Below are positions 19,222-31,146 of a stretch of DNA of 64,000 nt, piece by piece. The notes below the pieces were generated by a model, which was given only the letters and a program-made list of their open reading frames with translations, made no database searches and was not told the DNA's origin. The position numbers and the translations under genes are program-made. Source of the DNA: Aegilops tauschii subsp. strangulata (Eukaryota > Streptophyta > Magnoliopsida > Poales > Poaceae); the NCBI RefSeq assembly GCF_002575655.3, contig NC_053039.3, forward strand, positions 378,673,633 to 378,737,632, written 5' to 3'. Numbering within the stretch: the first letter of the stretch is position 1; every line of letters begins with the position of its first letter.

Positions 19222-20556
19222 TAAATCTGAGAATGGTTTTGCTATAATCGGGTTTGTTGGGTCGGTTTCTCTATGTGGGTATGTGTAGTTTGGGTGTTAA
19301 CGGGCTGATTCTGACATTGGTTCAGTTTAATTCGGTTTTGTGTATCAAATGGTTGGGTAAAATCAGGTATGGGTTCAAACAGTTCCAATTCCAAACAATT
19401 TAACCCATGGGTCGTACCCAGGTTGTGAGAACTGTTTAGGCCTATTTGCTCCACGGCTGCCCGTAACAGCGAACATGGTTGGTGCGGGGTTGCGCGCAAG
19501 GTGTTTGCTGAAAAGCAAAGCGCGAGCGAGCCATGAGGGACTTCACGTCCAGATCGCGGACAGGGCGTCGTCCTCGAGCAGCGCCGGCAAGGGCGCTGCG
19601 CAGAACCTGGTCACCTGCCTCTACCGGACGCAGTTCGCCGGCCGGCCCCGCGTCAAGAGCCTCGACGTCGACGGCGGCAATGTCGACATTTTCTGGGACC
19701 TGTCGGCTGCCAGGTTCGGCGCGGGGCCGGAGCCGCTGGAAGGCTTCTACCTCGCGCTCGGCGGATGGAGTTACGGCTCTTCCTCTTGCACGACGGCGTC
19801 CCTGCAGAGGTCGCGGAGGCCCGGACTGGTTGGTCGGTTTCCCCGGCGCCTGGATGAACCCGTCGTTGGCCACCGCCGGGCTGTCCACGATGTGCACACG
19901 CGCACCCACCCTCGCTGCCGTCCCTCGCGCTGCATCTTCGCTAGTTTCCTAGGTTTGCTTCATGTGTTCTGTGCGTCGAGACCGGAGCTACCGGAGGTGC
20001 GGGTGGACACATACCGGAGCGCATGGAGTACTGACAGCTGTCTGGGCTCTGTCCGTCCGTGGCAGCAGCTGCCTGATTCTTATTTAGAGGTATCGCCACT
20101 TGCTGCTGCTTGGCCGTCGTAGCTCTTGCCACCGCGCTATCACTCTGCTCCTCTGCTGCTCCTATGTTTGCAGCGGGTGAGGAGGTGGGCTCGCCATTGA
20201 TGGCCAGACGGCGGGCACAATGACGAGGTTCTATGGCAGCTTGTCAAGTATGGATCGAAGGGGACCTTGCGGGTGCCCATCTTCCTGAACCGCCTGATGC
20301 TACCTTGCAAGCTGATGTGTTGACCCATTAGAGCAAACAGTTTTCAACCCACTTTAGAATGGTTTTAACCCATAAATGGGCAATCGGTTTAGTTCAGTTT
20401 GGTGGAAAGATCGGGTGGGTTTGGTTTTAGTTGGGTTGATAATTTTTTAAACGGGTTTTAATTTTTTAAACGGGTTTAGTTGTGGTTGGGTTGACAGAAA
20501 TTTTCGTGTGGGTTCAGTTGAGGTATGGTGCGGTTTTCAAACCATCCTCAGGTTGA
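19222..20556. mobile_element. Non-autonomous hAT-like element carrying a gene fragment
   Basis: It interrupts the LINE RNase H between EAELCA and CMEGL. The flanks are TGCACAAA (19214-19221) and CGCACAAA (20557-20564), an 8-base target duplication with one mismatch. The terminal inverted repeats are TAAATCTGAGAATGGTTT and TCAACCTGAGGATGGTTT (right end, reversed). An 8-base duplication and short imperfect TIRs fit hAT. Subterminal parts are rich in GGGTTGG- and AACGGG-like repeats. No transposase is present, so movement would need one in trans. Confidence 0.75.
19535..19759 (+). pseudogene. Captured DUF868-family gene fragment
   Basis: Plus-strand translation gives EGLHVQIADR, AQNLVTCLYRTQFAGRPRV, LDVDGGNVDIFWDLSAARFG and GPEPLEGFYLAL. 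From memory these are conserved blocks of the plant DUF868 family. A central block between GRPRV and KSLDVDGG appears deleted. After 19759 the frame loses similarity and continues as other GC-rich coding-like sequence (DWLVGFPGAWMNPSLATAG, 19830-19880), perhaps from a second gene. It lies within the hAT-like element, so this is transduplicated sequence and unlikely to be a working gene. Confidence 0.6.
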
Positions 20557-23500
20557 CGCACAAAGCTCCGCTTCCAATGCATCTCTGCAATAAAACAAGG
20601 TTCTGCAAGATGAAAAAATGACCGTCCCGGAGCTATCCCACATGATCATCCCGGCTCCTGCTCCACCTGATTCAGCAAAAGACCCATCTGTATTTAATTT
20701 GACCCAGCCCCGCTTGGGAGGCTTCCACGGTGTGTCTTGTTTCGGATGCTTCATCTGCTGCACCGCACTATCATAGATTACGCTTCCTTTTCCCTTTGCC
20801 GGATCACAACGGGCATTAACTTGGATCCCAATTAATTCATCCAAGTACCTTTGGAGGAAGCTCACTGACACAGACATGGGAGGGGCCGGTTTGGCATGCA
20901 TTACCTCATTGCGTATGTACCAGCATCTCCAGAAGATTAGCAAGACCATGCATCGCTGGTTGTCATTCATTTGGGCAAGCGAGTTGAGGAGCCACTCCTT
21001 GCCCGAGTTCCGAAAAGATTTCAGCGCTGGAATATGCCATAAGGTGGCCATCTGCTCATATAAGTCCCGTCCGAACTAACACCTAATGAACGGGTGGAAA
21101 TTATCTTCCTCCTCCATACCACATACAGGACATATACTACTCAACTCCAATCCAATCCTGTGTTTATTCTTCCAAGTGGGCAGTGAGTCAATTGACAATC
21201 TCCATGCGAAGTTTTGTACTGTTGGGGGGACGCTGCACTTCCATATATATTGCCAGCATGATCGACTACCATCCGGCGCCGAGCTAGATGACACAGTTGC
21301 AGCCCTGTTCGCCTCCTCAAACGCTAGAGTATATGCCAACTTGACCGTAAACGTGCCAAGTTTCTCTGGACCCCATGCAATGACATCGTCCCCAAGCCTA
21401 GGGGATGCTCGGATTTTCAAGATTTCCTCCACATCCGCTGGTATAAAAAATCGTTGCAGCACCTCCAAGTTCCAGGATCCATTTTCACTGAGTAGTCCAG
21501 CTACAAACCGAATACGACACCGACCCTGTTGCGATACTGGCTTGTAGGAGTATGGTCTCGAGATCCAGTTATCTCTCCACACCCTAATATTGCGCCCGTT
21601 CCCAACTCTCCATATCAGCCCTTTCTTCAGAAGGTCAAGACCATGAGATGTCGCAAGCCATGAAGAAGAAGCATTGCCTGAAAATACCGTGTCCACCAAA
21701 TTGCCAGTGGGGTAATATCTCGCCTTCAGAACTTGTGCGCACAAGCTTTCAAGTTTCGTTAACAAACGCCACGCCTGCCGGGCTAGCAAAGCTTGATTGA
21801 ACATCCGGAAGCCCCGGAAACCAGCACCCCCTTTGTTCTTAGGCTGAAGCAAATGATCCCAGCCTCTCTAATGGACCTTCCTCTTACCTTTGCTAGAACC
21901 CCAATAGAAGTTCCTTACCATTCGTGTCAAATCATCACACACAGAGAGGGGTAGCTTGAAAAAACCCATGATATATGTTGGCAATGCTTGAGCTACTGCT
22001 TGCGCCAAGAGGCCGTCACCCCATTGGATCAGTCGCTTGGTTAGACTAGTTTGAAGATTCTGAAACTTCCCCTTTGACATGCGCCCCTCGGGGGTTGGGA
22101 GGCCCAAATATTTTTCTTCAAACACCATCGAAGTGACAGCCACAACATCTCGCACTTGCTCCTGTACCGCCCCCGGACATGCAGCACCAAAAAATATCGA
22201 GCACTTGTTGAAGTTCAAACTTTGCCCCGTAGCCCTCTCATACATGATCAAGGCTGCCTTAACATTCTCTGCTTGTTCGCTAGTAGCCTCACAGAACAGC
22301 AAGGTATCGTCAGCAAATAACAAATGTGAAATACCCGGTGCTCGTTTGCATACCTTCACTAGTGCAACACTGCCTGCTGAAACCTTACTCTTTAAAATTG
22401 CCGATAACCCATCCGCAATGAAAAAAAATAGGAATGGAGATAGAGGGTCGCCTTGCCGAAGCCCATGCGACGGTGCAAATGAATCCAAGAGGGTCCCGTT
22501 TAATTTAACACGATATCTCACCGATGTGACACAAGTCATAATCCAGTCAATCCATCGCTGAGTGAAACCCCGCTTTTGCATCACCTGCTCCAAGAAAACC
22601 CAATCCACTCTGTCATAAGCTTTTGATAGGTCCGGCTTACATGCACAAAAACTCTTCGTAGGATCTTTCTCCTGTTTGATGTAATGTAAACATTCAAAAG
22701 CCACAAGAGCATTATCTGTGATCATCCTGCCTGGAAGGCACTCTGTTCTAGAGAAACAAGAGTGTCTAGGAGTGGCCTAAGTCGATTCACCAAGCACTTC
22801 GAAATCACCTTATAAATTACATTACAGAGACTGATGGGCCTATAATCAGAAATCTTTGCAGGGTTAGAATTTTTAGGAATCAGAACAATGGATGTAGAGT
22901 TTACCCCCTCCGGCATAATTCCAGTGACAAAAAAGTCCTTAACCGCTGCAATCACATCATCTCTGACAGTGCTCCAGTTCCACTGAAAAAACCTCGCGGG
23001 GAAACCATCTGGCCCTGGCGCCTTAAGTGGCCCTATTTGAAACATTGCGTCTGCTATCTCTTTATTAGAAAATGGCGCACATAGTTTAGCATTGTCCTCA
23101 TCAGTCACCATTGGCTCCAATAGATCCAGAACCGGGGCTGCTACAAGAGTTGCATCCGCCGAGAAAATCTCATGAAAGTACTTATTTGCAATCTCACTCA
23201 TCGCCGCAAATTCTGAGTGCACCACACCAACACTATCAGTTAATTATCTGATTTTGTTTTTCCTTGCCCTCCATACCGCCTTATTCTGGAAAAACTTTGT
23301 ATTCCTGTCCCCTTCTTTCAGCCATGAGATCCTCGATCTTTACAGCCACATCATCTCTTCTTGATATAGCAATTCATTCAATTTATTTGTCACCCCGCGA
23401 ATATCCGTTTGATCCGCATTCATGTGCATAAGCTCCTCAAGCTGGGTTCTGGATTTTGCAAGTTCCCTTGTAACATTACCAAATTTCCTACCCCAGTTGC

Positions 23501-24358
23501 CGAGTGAGATCATGGTCTTTGATAGGGCGTCTCGCAGCTGGGCTAGGTTTCGGACACCCCCCACCGCCTCCCATGCCTCCTTAATCACCTCCGGCAGCGT
23601 ACCATCAGTCTCCCAGAACAATTCATACTGCCTCGGTTTAGCACCCATCGGCCCTGGGTCGGCCGATGCCTTGAGCAATAACATTATATGGTCTGAACAT
23701 GGTGAAGGAATATGTGAAACAAGAGAGAAAGCAAACAGGTTCCTCCACATGTTTGTAGCAACCGCTCGATCCAGCCGAACCCGTACATTATTTGCAGCAG
23801 CTCGTTTATTGTCGTAGGTGAAAGGCACCCCTACGAATCCGAGATCCACCAATCCACATACTTCCAAACAGTCCCGGAAAGCAACCATTTGAGATTCTTC
23901 TCTCGGTGTCGCCGACATATGTTCAAAGTCCCACATAGCCTCATTAAAATCTCCCACCGCTAACCACGGTAAGTCACTCGTGGTTTTCAGGTTCTGCAAC
24001 TTTGCCCACATAATATGTCTATTATCGACCCTCGGCTCTCCATATACGCAAGTGATCCTCCATTTTTCTGCGTTCTGGTCTACCTGCACATGAGCATCAA
24101 TATAACGATCGGTTTTGTCAAGAATCTCCACCACATACGACTCATGCCAGTATAGAGCCAACCCACCACTCATGCCTGCACTATCCACACCACAAAACCC
24201 CTTAAGGCCGAGACGACCACGAATCCTCCTCATATTTTCCGCCTTTTGCCTAGTTTCACATAGAAAAACCAAATTGGGGGAATGCGACTGGCAAATCGTC
24301 GCGAGCTCACAAACTGTCCGGGAATTCCCCCCTCCCCGGCAGTTCCAGCTGAGTAGAC

Positions 24359-25360
24359 TCATTGGGCTCGGCGGTCCTCCAGCACGGAGGCCGCCTCATC
24401 AGACATTAGTGAATCAGCTCCATCATCCTCTCCTCCCTGCTTCCTCCTTTTTACTATCGGCACCTTCCCCGGTGTTGCATTGCTTACACCACCACTAGCT
24501 GAAGTATCCGTCGCTACTGCATATTCTGTCTGCAAAACTGTATTTGAGACTTTGCCTTTCAAGTTTGGGACCTCCTGGCCTCTAACATTAATAGACCCAT
24601 CAGCATTAATCAATCGTTTCTTGATATTCTTCCCATCCTCGCCCAACACCGGATTGTCACCGGGAGCCGCTTGCCCCGCACTGTCTTGCCCGCCTACTGG
24701 TGCCTGCCCATGGCCACCTCTGCCACCGCCTCACCTCCATCTCCTCTCCCGCCTCTACCTCTTGCACCCATAGATCCACCTCCTCTACCCGGACCCATCC
24801 AGCTCCCTTCTCTACCGCCTCCACTAGCCCCAGATGGTTCATTAGTCCAGTGTAGCCAGTCTCCCCACTCACAAGAGGCAGGTTCATGTATACCATCACC
24901 ACATTCCTCCACTACATGCCCCATACGTCCACAGAAAAAACAAAAATCTGGGAGCTTCTCATACCTAATTGGATACTTCTTCCTCTCCTTTAATGTGATT
25001 GGCACAAATCTCACCAAAGGTTCATCCACATTCACGAAAACTCTTACTCGAAGATGGATAGAAGGGTTTATCCTTCCTTCATTAACAATCACTGTAAAGG
25101 GAGGCTTCCCCACCTTCTTTGCCACCTTCTCCGCCAGCTCGTTCTTCCATGTGAGGCCGTCCGGGAGGCCTTTAATACGTGCCCATAGCGGATACATGTC
25201 CAGTGCATACTCCGCCACGTCAGTGAAGCCATCATATTCAACAAGAATCACTGGATCCCTTCGAAACTGCCATGGACCTCCCCCCATTACCCTCTTCCAA
25301 TCTCCAAGACAACGACATTGAGCCAAGAACAGATTTATAGGAAAAATACGATATTATCAT
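24359..25360 (-). pseudogene. LINE ORF1, gag-like nucleic-acid-binding protein
   Basis: Minus-strand frame from about 25360 gives FLAQCRCLGDWKRVMGGGPW, LDMYPLWARIKGLP and the zinc knuckle CFFCGRMGHVVEEC (CX2CX4HX4C). This is the DUF4283 plus zf-CCHC_4 arrangement of plant LINE ORF1. A Gly/Arg-rich tail follows (about 24780-24700). A frameshift or stop near 24690 moves the last part (24649-24359) to another frame. The N-terminal end is missing or mutated: two stops lie just upstream. The last base of its stop overlaps the start of ORF2. Confidence 0.75.
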
Positions 25361-25613
25361 CAGATCTGTTTCAGCAACGTCTCGAAAAGGAAAACTGATT
25401 CAACAGTGGACTCCTACGACGACTAGGGTTTTCTGGTCCGTCGCCGTCCGCCTCCTAGGCGGCGACACGGCTACCGCCGTTGATGTCCTAGAACGGTGCC
25501 CTTCATTGCCATGTCTGGTTTCTATCTCTACTACGGTTTACCTGTCGCCCATACATTGTCGAGCATGTCTTCATGAGGTTTGATCTGCGTGTGGAGGATT
25601 ATGATCCAGCCTA

Positions 25614-25874
25614 CTCCCTCCGTCCTTTAAAGAGTGTACTTCCAACTTTGTTGGAGAGTCAAACTATCTCAAAGGTTGACCGAGTTTGTGCAAAAAATAT
25701 ATCAGTGTTTGTGAAACCAAATAGGTATACGATGAAAATATATTTTATCATGGATCTAATGCTACTAATTTGATGGCATAAATGTCGGTGCATTATTGTA
25801 CAAATATGGTCAAACATAAAAAAGTTTGACTTTCCAACAAAGTTGGAAGTACACTCTTCAAAGGACGGAGGGAG
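25614..25874. mobile_element. Stowaway MITE, 261 bases
   Basis: It starts CTCCCTCCGTCCTTTAAAGA and ends with the inverted copy TCAAAGGACGGAGGGAG, flanked by TA duplications (25612-25613, 25875-25876). The inverted repeats extend inwards (GTACTTCCAACTTTGTTGGA), so the element could fold into a long hairpin. Confidence 0.92.
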
Positions 25875-25876
25875 TA

Positions 25877-26570
25877 CATGTGTGTGTTGTATCCGACCAT
25901 CCAATCACAGCCGTAAATGTCCGTCTCTATCAAATTTAATCACCAAATAACTATGTTATTCCCTTTTAAAAATTGTGATTAGTAGTTTTTTGTTTGGTGA
26001 AAGGCTACTAATCCATGTTAGTGTAGCTTCTGCCAAAGCTAGCCAGCTTGCTTAGCTTCCGCCACTAAACTAGCTTCCCTCCACGAAAAGGAAGTACTAG
26101 TTTCCACCAAATGAAATCAAGCATTTGAACTAGTTAGCACTTGCTTCCGCCAAAAAATTGAAAAAAACAAAGAAAAAATAATGAAACAAAGTGATTAAGT
26201 GGCTTCCGCCAAACTGCACGCCAAGCATGTTAACCCTTCCACCAAACCCAATTACTAGCACAACAACGGCCTTCCGCCATTCGGATGAAGAGGAAAGGGG
26301 TATGTGGTGGCTTTTAATTGGCCGGGCCGATGTCTGGATTCCCGCAAAGGCCCCCTAGTTTGTCTCCAATTTGTGGAAAAATGGACGTCTGGACCACTCC
26401 GTGAACCGATGGGGTCCCGCGTTGGATGGCAAAACGCATCCAGACGACTCAGTCCAGACGTTTGCGGGTGGTTTGAGGGTTTGTATTGAAGATGCCCTAA
26501 GGTGTTGTGTTGCTCTTATTCCTTTTGATGGGAGTTTTCTTCTTCTTTGGTGGCGTGTTCGTGGAGCAAT
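25877..26570. other. Unassigned region with a possible MITE end
   Basis: No gene is visible. Positions 25985-26285 repeat GCTTCCGCCAAA-like words. Positions 26300-26500 end TGAAGATGCCCTAA, which looks like the right terminus of a MITE of the GGGCATCTTCA type; I did not find the left terminus. Confidence 0.3.
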
Positions 26571-27425
26571 GAAACGCTTAGCATGGCATTGTCGTGGTAT
26601 GCTCTCGTCCACGACAATTCGAGAGCTTCTGGATATGCGGGTGTGGGTGAGAGCAAGTTTGAATTTTTTTGTCTACACTTGATTGAACATAAGGCAGATG
26701 ATCCTCGTATTAAGCTAGGGTTTGATCTCGTGTACCTATCTGAAAGTGATGATCGGGCCCGTAGCCTAGTTCTTTTTTATATGCAAGAGTTTGGTGTGGT
26801 GTTGAATTAGTCATCGACCAACTTTATTGATGTTTTATTCATGGCCGACCGGGAGGTTGATTGTTGGTTGACAGGTTTCTATGGCATCCCAACTTGGGAC
26901 CAATGGCACCTCTCATGGAATTTATTATGTGATCTTCACGGCAAAGGATCACACCCTTGGGTGGCATATGGTAATTTTAATGAGATAATGTATGCATCCG
27001 GAAAGAGGGGGTAACCCCGTCCTAACTCTATGATGCAAGCTTTTCGTGAATTTCTAGTTGACTGTGGGTTGGAAGACCTTGGTTATAATGGACATTGCTA
27101 TACTTAAAAAAGGTAGAAATCGAGGAAATGTTGGATAGAGTTGTTGCAAACCCAACATGGATGAAAAAATTCCCATTGACAGGGGTCACCAACACGGACC
27201 ATATACACCGGATCACCGACCATTGATACTAGATATTGATTATGATGAGGAGCCACAATTTGTCACACAAGCGGGTGTTCGCTACATTGAAGCCCGATGA
27301 CTAGAGGAGGAAATGCTGAATGAGGTGGTAAGATTGGCTTAGGATCGGGCAAAATTGGCATGGGTAGGCCCTTCCCTTGTTGATCTGGCTAAAATTATCC
27401 ATGTTGATCTTCATAAGTGGGATCA
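26571..27425 (+). pseudogene. Relic LINE endonuclease domain
   Basis: Starts MKRLAWHCRGM at 26571, the usual start of a plant LINE ORF2. In changing frames it continues with TGFYGIPTWDQWHLSWNLL, WVAYGNFNEIMYASGKRG, FREFLVDCGLEDLGYNG and PTWMKKFPLTGVTNTDH. Many frameshifts and stops make it a relic. It is not continuous with the minus-strand LINE. It is cut at 27425 by the next repeat. Confidence 0.7.
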
Positions 27426-27990
27426 TGTGACGCCCTGATTTAATCATGCACTAATCATACACGCAAATGTGCACGATCAAGATCAGAGACTCACGGGAAG
27501 ATATCACAACACAACTCTAGACACAAATTAAAGTCATACAAGCTTCATATTACAAGCCAAGGGCCTCGAGGGCTCGGATACAAAGGAGTCAGCTGAAGCA
27601 ACAATGTCTGAGTACAGACTAAACAAGTCCGCCTTAAGAAGGCTAACACAAACAGCAATAACGATCGAAAAGGCAAAGCCTCCTGCCTAGGAGCCTCCTA
27701 ATTACTCCTGGTCGTTGGTGGTATCCACGTAGTAGTAGGCTCCCTCGGGGTAGTAGTAGCCGTCGGTGGCGGCATTTGGCTCCTGGGATTCGTCATCTGA
27801 TCGCAGCAATCGGCTATAGGGGAAAAGAAGTAGCAAAGCAACCGCGAGTACTCATTCAAAGTACGCGCAAGAGTTACATCAAAACCGTGCTAAGTATGCA
27901 TCGGTATCAAAGGAATGGGGCTATATCTTTGGACTGAACTGTAGAATGCCAGAAGAGAAGGGAAAACCTAGCCTATCGAAGACTATCATC
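27426..27990. repeat. Unclassified LTR-like repeat, left part
   Basis: It begins TGTGACGCCCTGATTTAATC where the LINE relic stops. It has no coding capacity and is interrupted at 27990 by the Angela-type element. The last five bases, TCATC, are duplicated at 59664-59668. The sequence reminds me of a common Triticeae Gypsy LTR but I cannot name it. Confidence 0.5.
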
Positions 27991-29703
27991 TATTGGGGAA
28001 CGTAGTAATTTCAAAAAAATTCCTACGCACACGCAAGATCATGGTCATGCATAGCAACGAGAGGGGGGAGTGTCGTCCACGTACCCTCGTAGACCGTAAG
28101 CAGAAGCGTTATGAGAACGCGATTGATGTAGTCGTACGTCTTCATGATCCGAACAATCCAAGTACCGAACGCACGTCACCTCCGAGTTCAGCACACGTTC
28201 AGCTCGATGACGTCCCACGAACTCCGATCCAGCAGAGCTTCGCGGGAGAGTTCCGTCAGCACGACAGCGTGATGACGGTGATGATGTTGCTACCGACGCA
28301 GGGCTTCACCTAAGCACCGCTACGATATGATCGAGGTGGATTATGGTGGAGGGGGCACCGCACACGGCTTGGAACAATCAACTTGTGTGTCTATGGGGTG
28401 CCCCCTCCCCCGTATATAAAGGAGTGGAGGAGGGGAGGGGCCGGCCCTCTCTATGGCGCGCCCTAGGGGAGTCCTACTCCCACCGGGAGTAGGATTCCCC
28501 CCCTTCCCTAGTTGGAGTAGGAGAGGAAGGGAAGGAGGAGTAGGAGAGAAGGAAAGGCCCCCCCCCCCAAACCTATTCCAATTCGGCCTCCTGCCCAAGG
28601 GGGGCGCACCAGCCCCTTGTGGGCTGGTGTGCTTCCTTCTTATGGCCCATAAGGCCCATAACTTCTCCCGGGGGGTTCCGGTAACCTCCCAGTACTCCCG
28701 AAAAATGCCCGAACCACTCGGAACCTTTCCGATGTCCGAATATAGCCTTCCAATATATCGATTTTTACGTCTCGACCATTTCGAGACTCCTCGTCATGTT
28801 CGTGATCTCATCCGGGACTCCGAACAACCTTCGGTACATCAAATCACATAAACTCATAATACCGATCGTCACCAAATGTTAAGCGTGCGGACCCTACGGG
28901 TTCGAGAACTATGTAGACATGACCGAGACACATTTCTGGTCAATAACCAATAGTGGAACCTGGATGCTCATATTGGCTCCTACATATTCTACGAAGATCT
29001 TTATCGGTCAAACCGCATAACAACATACGTTGTTCCCTTTGTCATCGGTATGTTACTTGCCCGAGATTCGATCGTCGGTATTCCAATACCTAGTTTAATC
29101 TCATTACCGGCAAGTCTCTTTACTCGTTCCGTAATACATCATCCCGCAACTAACTCATTAGTTGCATTGCTTGCAAGGCTTATAGTGATGTGCATTACCG
29201 AGAGGGCCCAAAGATACCTCTCCGACAATCGGAGTGACAAATCCTAATCTCGATCTATGCCAACTCAACAAGTACCATCGGAGACACGTGTAGAGCACCT
29301 TTATAATCACCCAGTTACGTTGTGATGTTTGGTAGCACACAAAGTGTTCCTCCGGTATTCGGGAGTTGCATAATAACATGTATAAGTCATGAAGAAAGCA
29401 ATAGCAACATACTAAACGATCAAGTGCTAAGCTAATGGAATGGGTCCAGTCAATCACATCATTCTCTAATGATGTGATCCCGTTAATCAAATGACAACTC
29501 ATGTCTATGGCTAGGAAACTTAACCATCTTTGATTCAACGAGCTAGTCAAGTAGAGGCACACTAGTGACACTCTGTTTGTCTATGTATTCACACATGTAC
29601 TAAGTTTCCGGTTAATACAATCCTAGCATGAATAATAAACATTTATCATGAAATAAGAAATAAATAATAACTTTATTATTGCCTCTAGGGCATATTTCCT
29701 TCA
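27991..29703 (-). repeat. Angela-type 3' LTR
   Basis: The minus strand starts TGAAGGAAATATGCCCTAGA at 29703. It ends with CCCCAATA at 27991 instead of the normal CCCCAACA, one terminal substitution. Length 1713 bases. A TATATAAAGG-type promoter lies near 28415. Confidence 0.9.
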
Positions 29704-29880
29704 GTCTCCCACTTGCACTAGAGTCAATAATCTAGTTCACATCGCCATGTGATTTAACACCAATAGTTCACATCACCATGTGATTAACACCCATAGTTCA
29801 CATCGCCATGTGACCAACACTCAAAGGGTTCACTAGAGTCAGTAATCTTAGTTCACATCGCCATGTGATTAACACCCAAA
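29704..29880 (-). repeat. Polypurine tract and short direct repeats
   Basis: The minus strand reads AGTGCAAGTGGGAGAC immediately before the 3' LTR, the plus-strand primer tract. Next to it GTTCACATCGCCATGTGATT with small changes recurs at least four times between 29736 and 29873 at unequal spacing. This is element sequence, not CRISPR. Confidence 0.75.
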
Positions 29881-31146
29881 GAGTACTAAGGTGTGATCAT
29901 GTTTTGCTTGTGAGAGAAGTTTAGTCAACGGGTCTGCCATATTCAGATCCATATGTATTTTGCAAATTTCTATGTCAACAATGCTCTGCACGGAGCTACT
30001 CTAGCTATTTGCTCCCACTTTCAATATGTATCCAGATTGAGACTTATAGTCATCTGGATCAGTGTCAAAACTTGCATCGACGTAACCCTTTACGATGAAC
30101 CTTTTGTCACCTCCATAATCGAGAAACATATCCTTATTCCACTAAGGATAATTTTGACCGCTATTCAGTGATCTACTCCTAGATCACTATTGTACTCCCT
30201 TGCCAAACTCAGTGTAGGGTATACAATAGATCTGGTACACAGCATGGCATACTTTATAGAACCTATGGCTGAGGCATAGGGAATGATTTTCATTCTCTTT
30301 CTATCTTCTGCCGTGGTCAGGCTTTGAGTCTTACTCAATTTCATACCTTGTAACACAAGCAAGAACTCCTTCTTTGACTGTTCCATTTTGAACTACTTCA
30401 AATTTTTGTCAAGGTATGTACTCATTGAAAAAACTTATCAAGCGTCTTGATCTATCTCTATAGATCTTGATGCTCAATACGTAAGCAGCTTCATCGAGGT
30501 CTTTCTTTGAAAAACTCCTCCCAAATACTCCTTTATGCTTTCCAGAAAATTCTACATTATTTCCGATCAACAATATGTCATTCACGTATACTTATCAGAA
30601 ATGTTGTAGTGCTCCCACTCACTTTCTTGTAAATATAGGCTTCACTGCAAGTCTGTATAAAATTATATGCTTTGATCAACTCATCAAAGCGTATATTCCA
30701 ACTCCGAGATGCTTGCACCAGTCCATAGATGGATCGCTGGAGCTTGCACATTTTGTTAGCACCTTTAGGATCGACAAAAACTTTCTGGTTGCATCATATG
30801 CAACTCTTCTTTAAGAAATCCATTAAGGAATGTAGTTTTGACATCCATTTGCCAGATTTCATAAAATGTGGCAATTTGCTAACATGATTCGGATAGACTT
30901 AAGCATCGCTATGAGTGAGAAAATCTCATCGTAGTCAACACCTTGAACTTTGTCAAAAACCTTTTTCGACAAGTCTAGCTTTGTAGATAGTAACACTACT
31001 ATCAGCGTCCGTCTTCCTCTTCAAGATCCATTTATTTTCTATGGCTTGCTGATCATCGGGCAAGTCAACCAAAGTCCACACTTTGTTCTCATACATGGAT
31101 CCCATCTCAGATTTCATGGCCTCAAGCCATTATGCGGAATTTGGGC
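29881..31146 (-). pseudogene. Angela-type reverse transcriptase and RNase H, degenerate
   Basis: Only pieces are readable. MEQSKKEFLLVLQGMKLSK and IPYASAIGSIKYAMLCTR (30386-30165) are the connection region. Near 30600-30570 the catalytic box reads VYVNDILLIGNN, so the usual YVDD is YVND and one catalytic Asp is lost. Frameshifts separate the blocks. The part nearest the polypurine tract shows no readable RNase H. Confidence 0.7.

Larger units (their letters stand above)
18896..24362 (-). pseudogene. LINE ORF2: endonuclease, reverse transcriptase, RNase H
   Basis: Starts at the ATG at 24362. The APE-type endonuclease shows LSWNCRGGG, FLCETR, VGDFNEAMW, RLDRAV and SDHIMLL. RT motifs include DYRPISLCNVIYK, LSKAYDRVDW, GLRQGDPLSPFLF and the catalytic LLFADDTLLF. 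The C-terminal zinc finger is CPVCGMEEEDNFHPFIRC. The RNase H shows KLNTDGS and EAELCA, then after the hAT insertion CMEGLSFA, EMDSSNVV and KASDRLAS. Breaks: nonsense at 23340, further stops around 23247, 21868 and 21076, a frameshift near 22725, and the hAT insertion at 19222-20556. It is therefore inactive. The RNase H domain at the C-terminus is usual in plant L1 elements. Confidence 0.85.
17849..25611 (-). mobile_element. LINE (L1-type) retrotransposon, broken
   Basis: On the minus strand the order is ORF1 (gag-like, CCHC), ORF2 (APE endonuclease, reverse transcriptase, C-terminal zinc finger, RNase H) and a long 3' region. A run of ten T at 17849-17858 would be the poly(A) tail. The 5' end is unclear and placed just before the Stowaway MITE at 25612. 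I did not find a convincing target duplication. A hAT-like element (19222-20556) splits the RNase H part. Confidence 0.75.

Noticed and set aside
19222..20556. Helitron or Mutator as vehicle of the captured gene fragment
   Set aside because: There is an 8-base target duplication and short TIRs; a Helitron would leave no duplication and Mutator would leave 9 bases with long TIRs.
29734..29880. Regular short repeats resembling a CRISPR array
   Set aside because: The repeats are unequally spaced and imperfect and adjoin the polypurine tract of a Copia element in a plant genome.
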